64,000 nucleotides of DNA from Pseudomonadota bacterium (GTDB lineage: Bacteria; Pseudomonadota; Gammaproteobacteria; Xanthomonadales; Xanthomonadaceae), in NCBI GenBank assembly GCA_023386795.1, contig JAEWJB010000139.1:1-64000 (forward strand). Direction: 5' to 3'. This document shows, piece by piece, positions 63,311 to 64,000 of this stretch (positions are counted from its first letter, which is position 1; every line of letters starts with the position of its first letter). The notes beneath the pieces were generated by a model. It was not told the DNA's origin. It saw only the letters and a list, made by a program, of their open reading frames with translations, and did not search any database. The position numbers and the translations under genes are program-made.

Positions 63311-63353
63311 ATGATCCGTCGCCGATGGTGCGCCCGGCGTTGATCCAGATCAA
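63311..63353 (-). promoter_or_regulatory. FNR/Anr-type oxygen-responsive promoter of cydA
   Basis: A perfect TTGAT-N4-ATCAA box (63340-63353) is followed on the minus strand after 23 nt by a -10-like GATCAT (63311-63316). This spacing is that of a class II activated promoter (box near -41.5) for cydA. The palindrome may also act on divergent cydD, whose start is 106 bp away. Confidence 0.82.
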
Positions 63354-63458
63354 TGCGGCATGTGGTCGCTACGGGCACGCTTGGTGGCCCCACTCCCCGC
63401 GCCGCGCACATGCGCCGCATACAATCGGGGTTCCTGCCGTCAGCCTGCCGAGAGCGCA

Positions 63459-64000
63459 TTGGACGCCGACAGCCCGCTTCACGCCGATACCGCCCAGCTC
63501 CGCCGCCAGCGCACCGCGCGCCTGGCCGAACTTGCCGCCGGCGCCCGTGGCCGGCAACGTGCCGCGTCAGCGGCCGTCACGCTGTCCGGCATCGGGGTAA
63601 TCGCCCAGGCCGGGTTGATCGCCTGGCTGGTGCAGGCGGTCTTCGTCTCGCACCGCCCGCTGCCCAGCCTGGCCGTCCCGTTCGGCCTGCTGGTGCTGGT
63701 ACTGCTGGCGCGCCTGTGCCTGTCCACCTGGGCGCAGGGTGCGGCCGGCGTGGTCGCCGACGTGGCGCGGCGCGCCCTGCGTGGCAGCGTCTATCGCCAG
63801 CTGATGGGGCGTGGCCCGCTGTGGCTGCGTGGCCAGCGCAGCGGCGAGCTGGGCGAGCTGCTGCTGGCGCATGGCGAGGCACTGGAGGGCTACTACACCG
63901 GCTACCTGCCCGCGCGGCTCGAAGTGGCGGTGGTGCCGCTGGCGATCCTGGTGGCGATCTTCCCGGTCGAGCCCGTGGTCGCGGTCATCCTGCTGTGCAC
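63459..64000 (+). CDS. cydD: Thiol reductant ABC exporter subunit CydD (N-terminal part)
   Basis: The first 180 or so codons of a membrane ABC protein cut by the window end. It begins at TTG 63459 (MDADSPLHADTAQLRRQRTA), then two hydrophobic helices (VTLSGIGVIAQAGLIAWLV, LAVPFGLLVLVLLARLCL) and a coupling-helix-like stretch with RSGELGELLLAHGEALEGYYTGYLPA, the type of segment found in CydD. Position divergent from cydABX supports CydD, which exports cysteine/glutathione for bd oxidase assembly. The ATPase domain lies beyond the window. The TTG start is the only in-frame candidate near the promoter. Confidence 0.8.
   Translation, partial: MDADSPLHADTAQLRRQRTARLAELAAGARGRQRAASAAVTLSGIGVIAQAGLIAWLVQAVFVSHRPLPSLAVPFGLLVLVLLARLCLSTWAQGAAGVVADVARRALRGSVYRQLMGRGPLWLRGQRSGELGELLLAHGEALEGYYTGYLPARLEVAVVPLAILVAIFPVEPVVAVILLC

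Overview
The window is about 64 kb of GC-rich bacterial chromosome. It fits a member of the Xanthomonadaceae (Stenotrophomonas, Pseudoxanthomonas, Xanthomonas or Lysobacter type). The strongest evidence is an arginine operon built for the acetylcitrulline pathway: an N-acetylornithine carbamoyltransferase carrying the family's W77/E92/E144/K302 residues, an acetylcitrulline deacetylase-type peptidase and a fused NAG kinase-synthase. A split metH, an alanine/lysine-tailed DksA, an alpha-amino-acid ester hydrolase and GTAG-headed REP elements agree with this. The genus cannot be fixed from the sequence alone. No insertion sequence, prophage, integrase, plasmid gene or CRISPR array was seen, so this reads as core chromosome.

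Layout. 1-5.2 kb: partial GNAT, JmjC ribosomal oxygenase, VOC protein and purB (minus), then fumC (plus). 5.2-5.8 kb: a gene-free stretch made of three different palindromic repeats. 5.8-10.3 kb (minus): a GntR/YtrA-controlled ABC transporter operon with a small secreted protein and a GSGD-repeat beta-helix protein, followed by lipoproteins. 10.4-15.0 kb (plus): glutathione peroxidase, FKBP isomerase, ugd, slyX, a DUF2058 protein and an outer-membrane beta-barrel. 15.2-19.9 kb (minus): two-piece methionine synthase behind an ArsR-methyltransferase (SahR-like) regulator. 20-28.7 kb: acyl-CoA dehydrogenase, suhB, trmJ, a PhnD-like sensor paired with a GGDEF/EAL protein, epmB facing efp, and a TMEM175-like channel. 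28.7-32.8 kb (plus): MTA/SAH deaminase, ubiG, gph, a squalene/phytoene-synthase-like protein and a PNPOx-fold protein. 32.9-35.3 kb (minus): yidD-pyrC-M23 peptidase. 35.4-39.9 kb: dksA (plus), then MFS, sufE and cysS (minus). 40.9-51.8 kb (plus): the arg-pro operon, preceded by a probable arginine attenuator. 51.7-57.5 kb (minus): pgaABCD for poly-N-acetylglucosamine. 57.7-64 kb: alpha-amino-acid ester hydrolase, cysteine dioxygenase, tRNA-Pro(CGG), cydABX (minus) and the start of cydD (plus), with a perfect FNR/Anr box between cydA and cydD.

How the genes work together. purB and pyrC serve nucleotide synthesis. metH, its SAH-type regulator and the MTA/SAH deaminase form a methyl-cycle theme. 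efp, epmB, trmJ, cysS, the JmjC oxygenase and tRNA-Pro concern translation. cydABX with cydD suggests a microaerobic respiratory module. PgaABCD and the GGDEF/EAL pair point to biofilm control.

Most notable observations: (1) a 52-nt core, present three times, each copy flanked by locus-specific but self-complementary arms of 26-40 bp, always between convergent genes; (2) an Arg-codon leader peptide with mutually exclusive hairpins ahead of argF; (3) a GGTG-N16-CACC operator overlapping a sigma-70 promoter for the YtrA-type operon; (4) a periplasmic binding protein translationally coupled to a GGDEF/EAL receptor; (5) a DksA variant with only one zinc-finger cysteine and a long AlgP-like tail.
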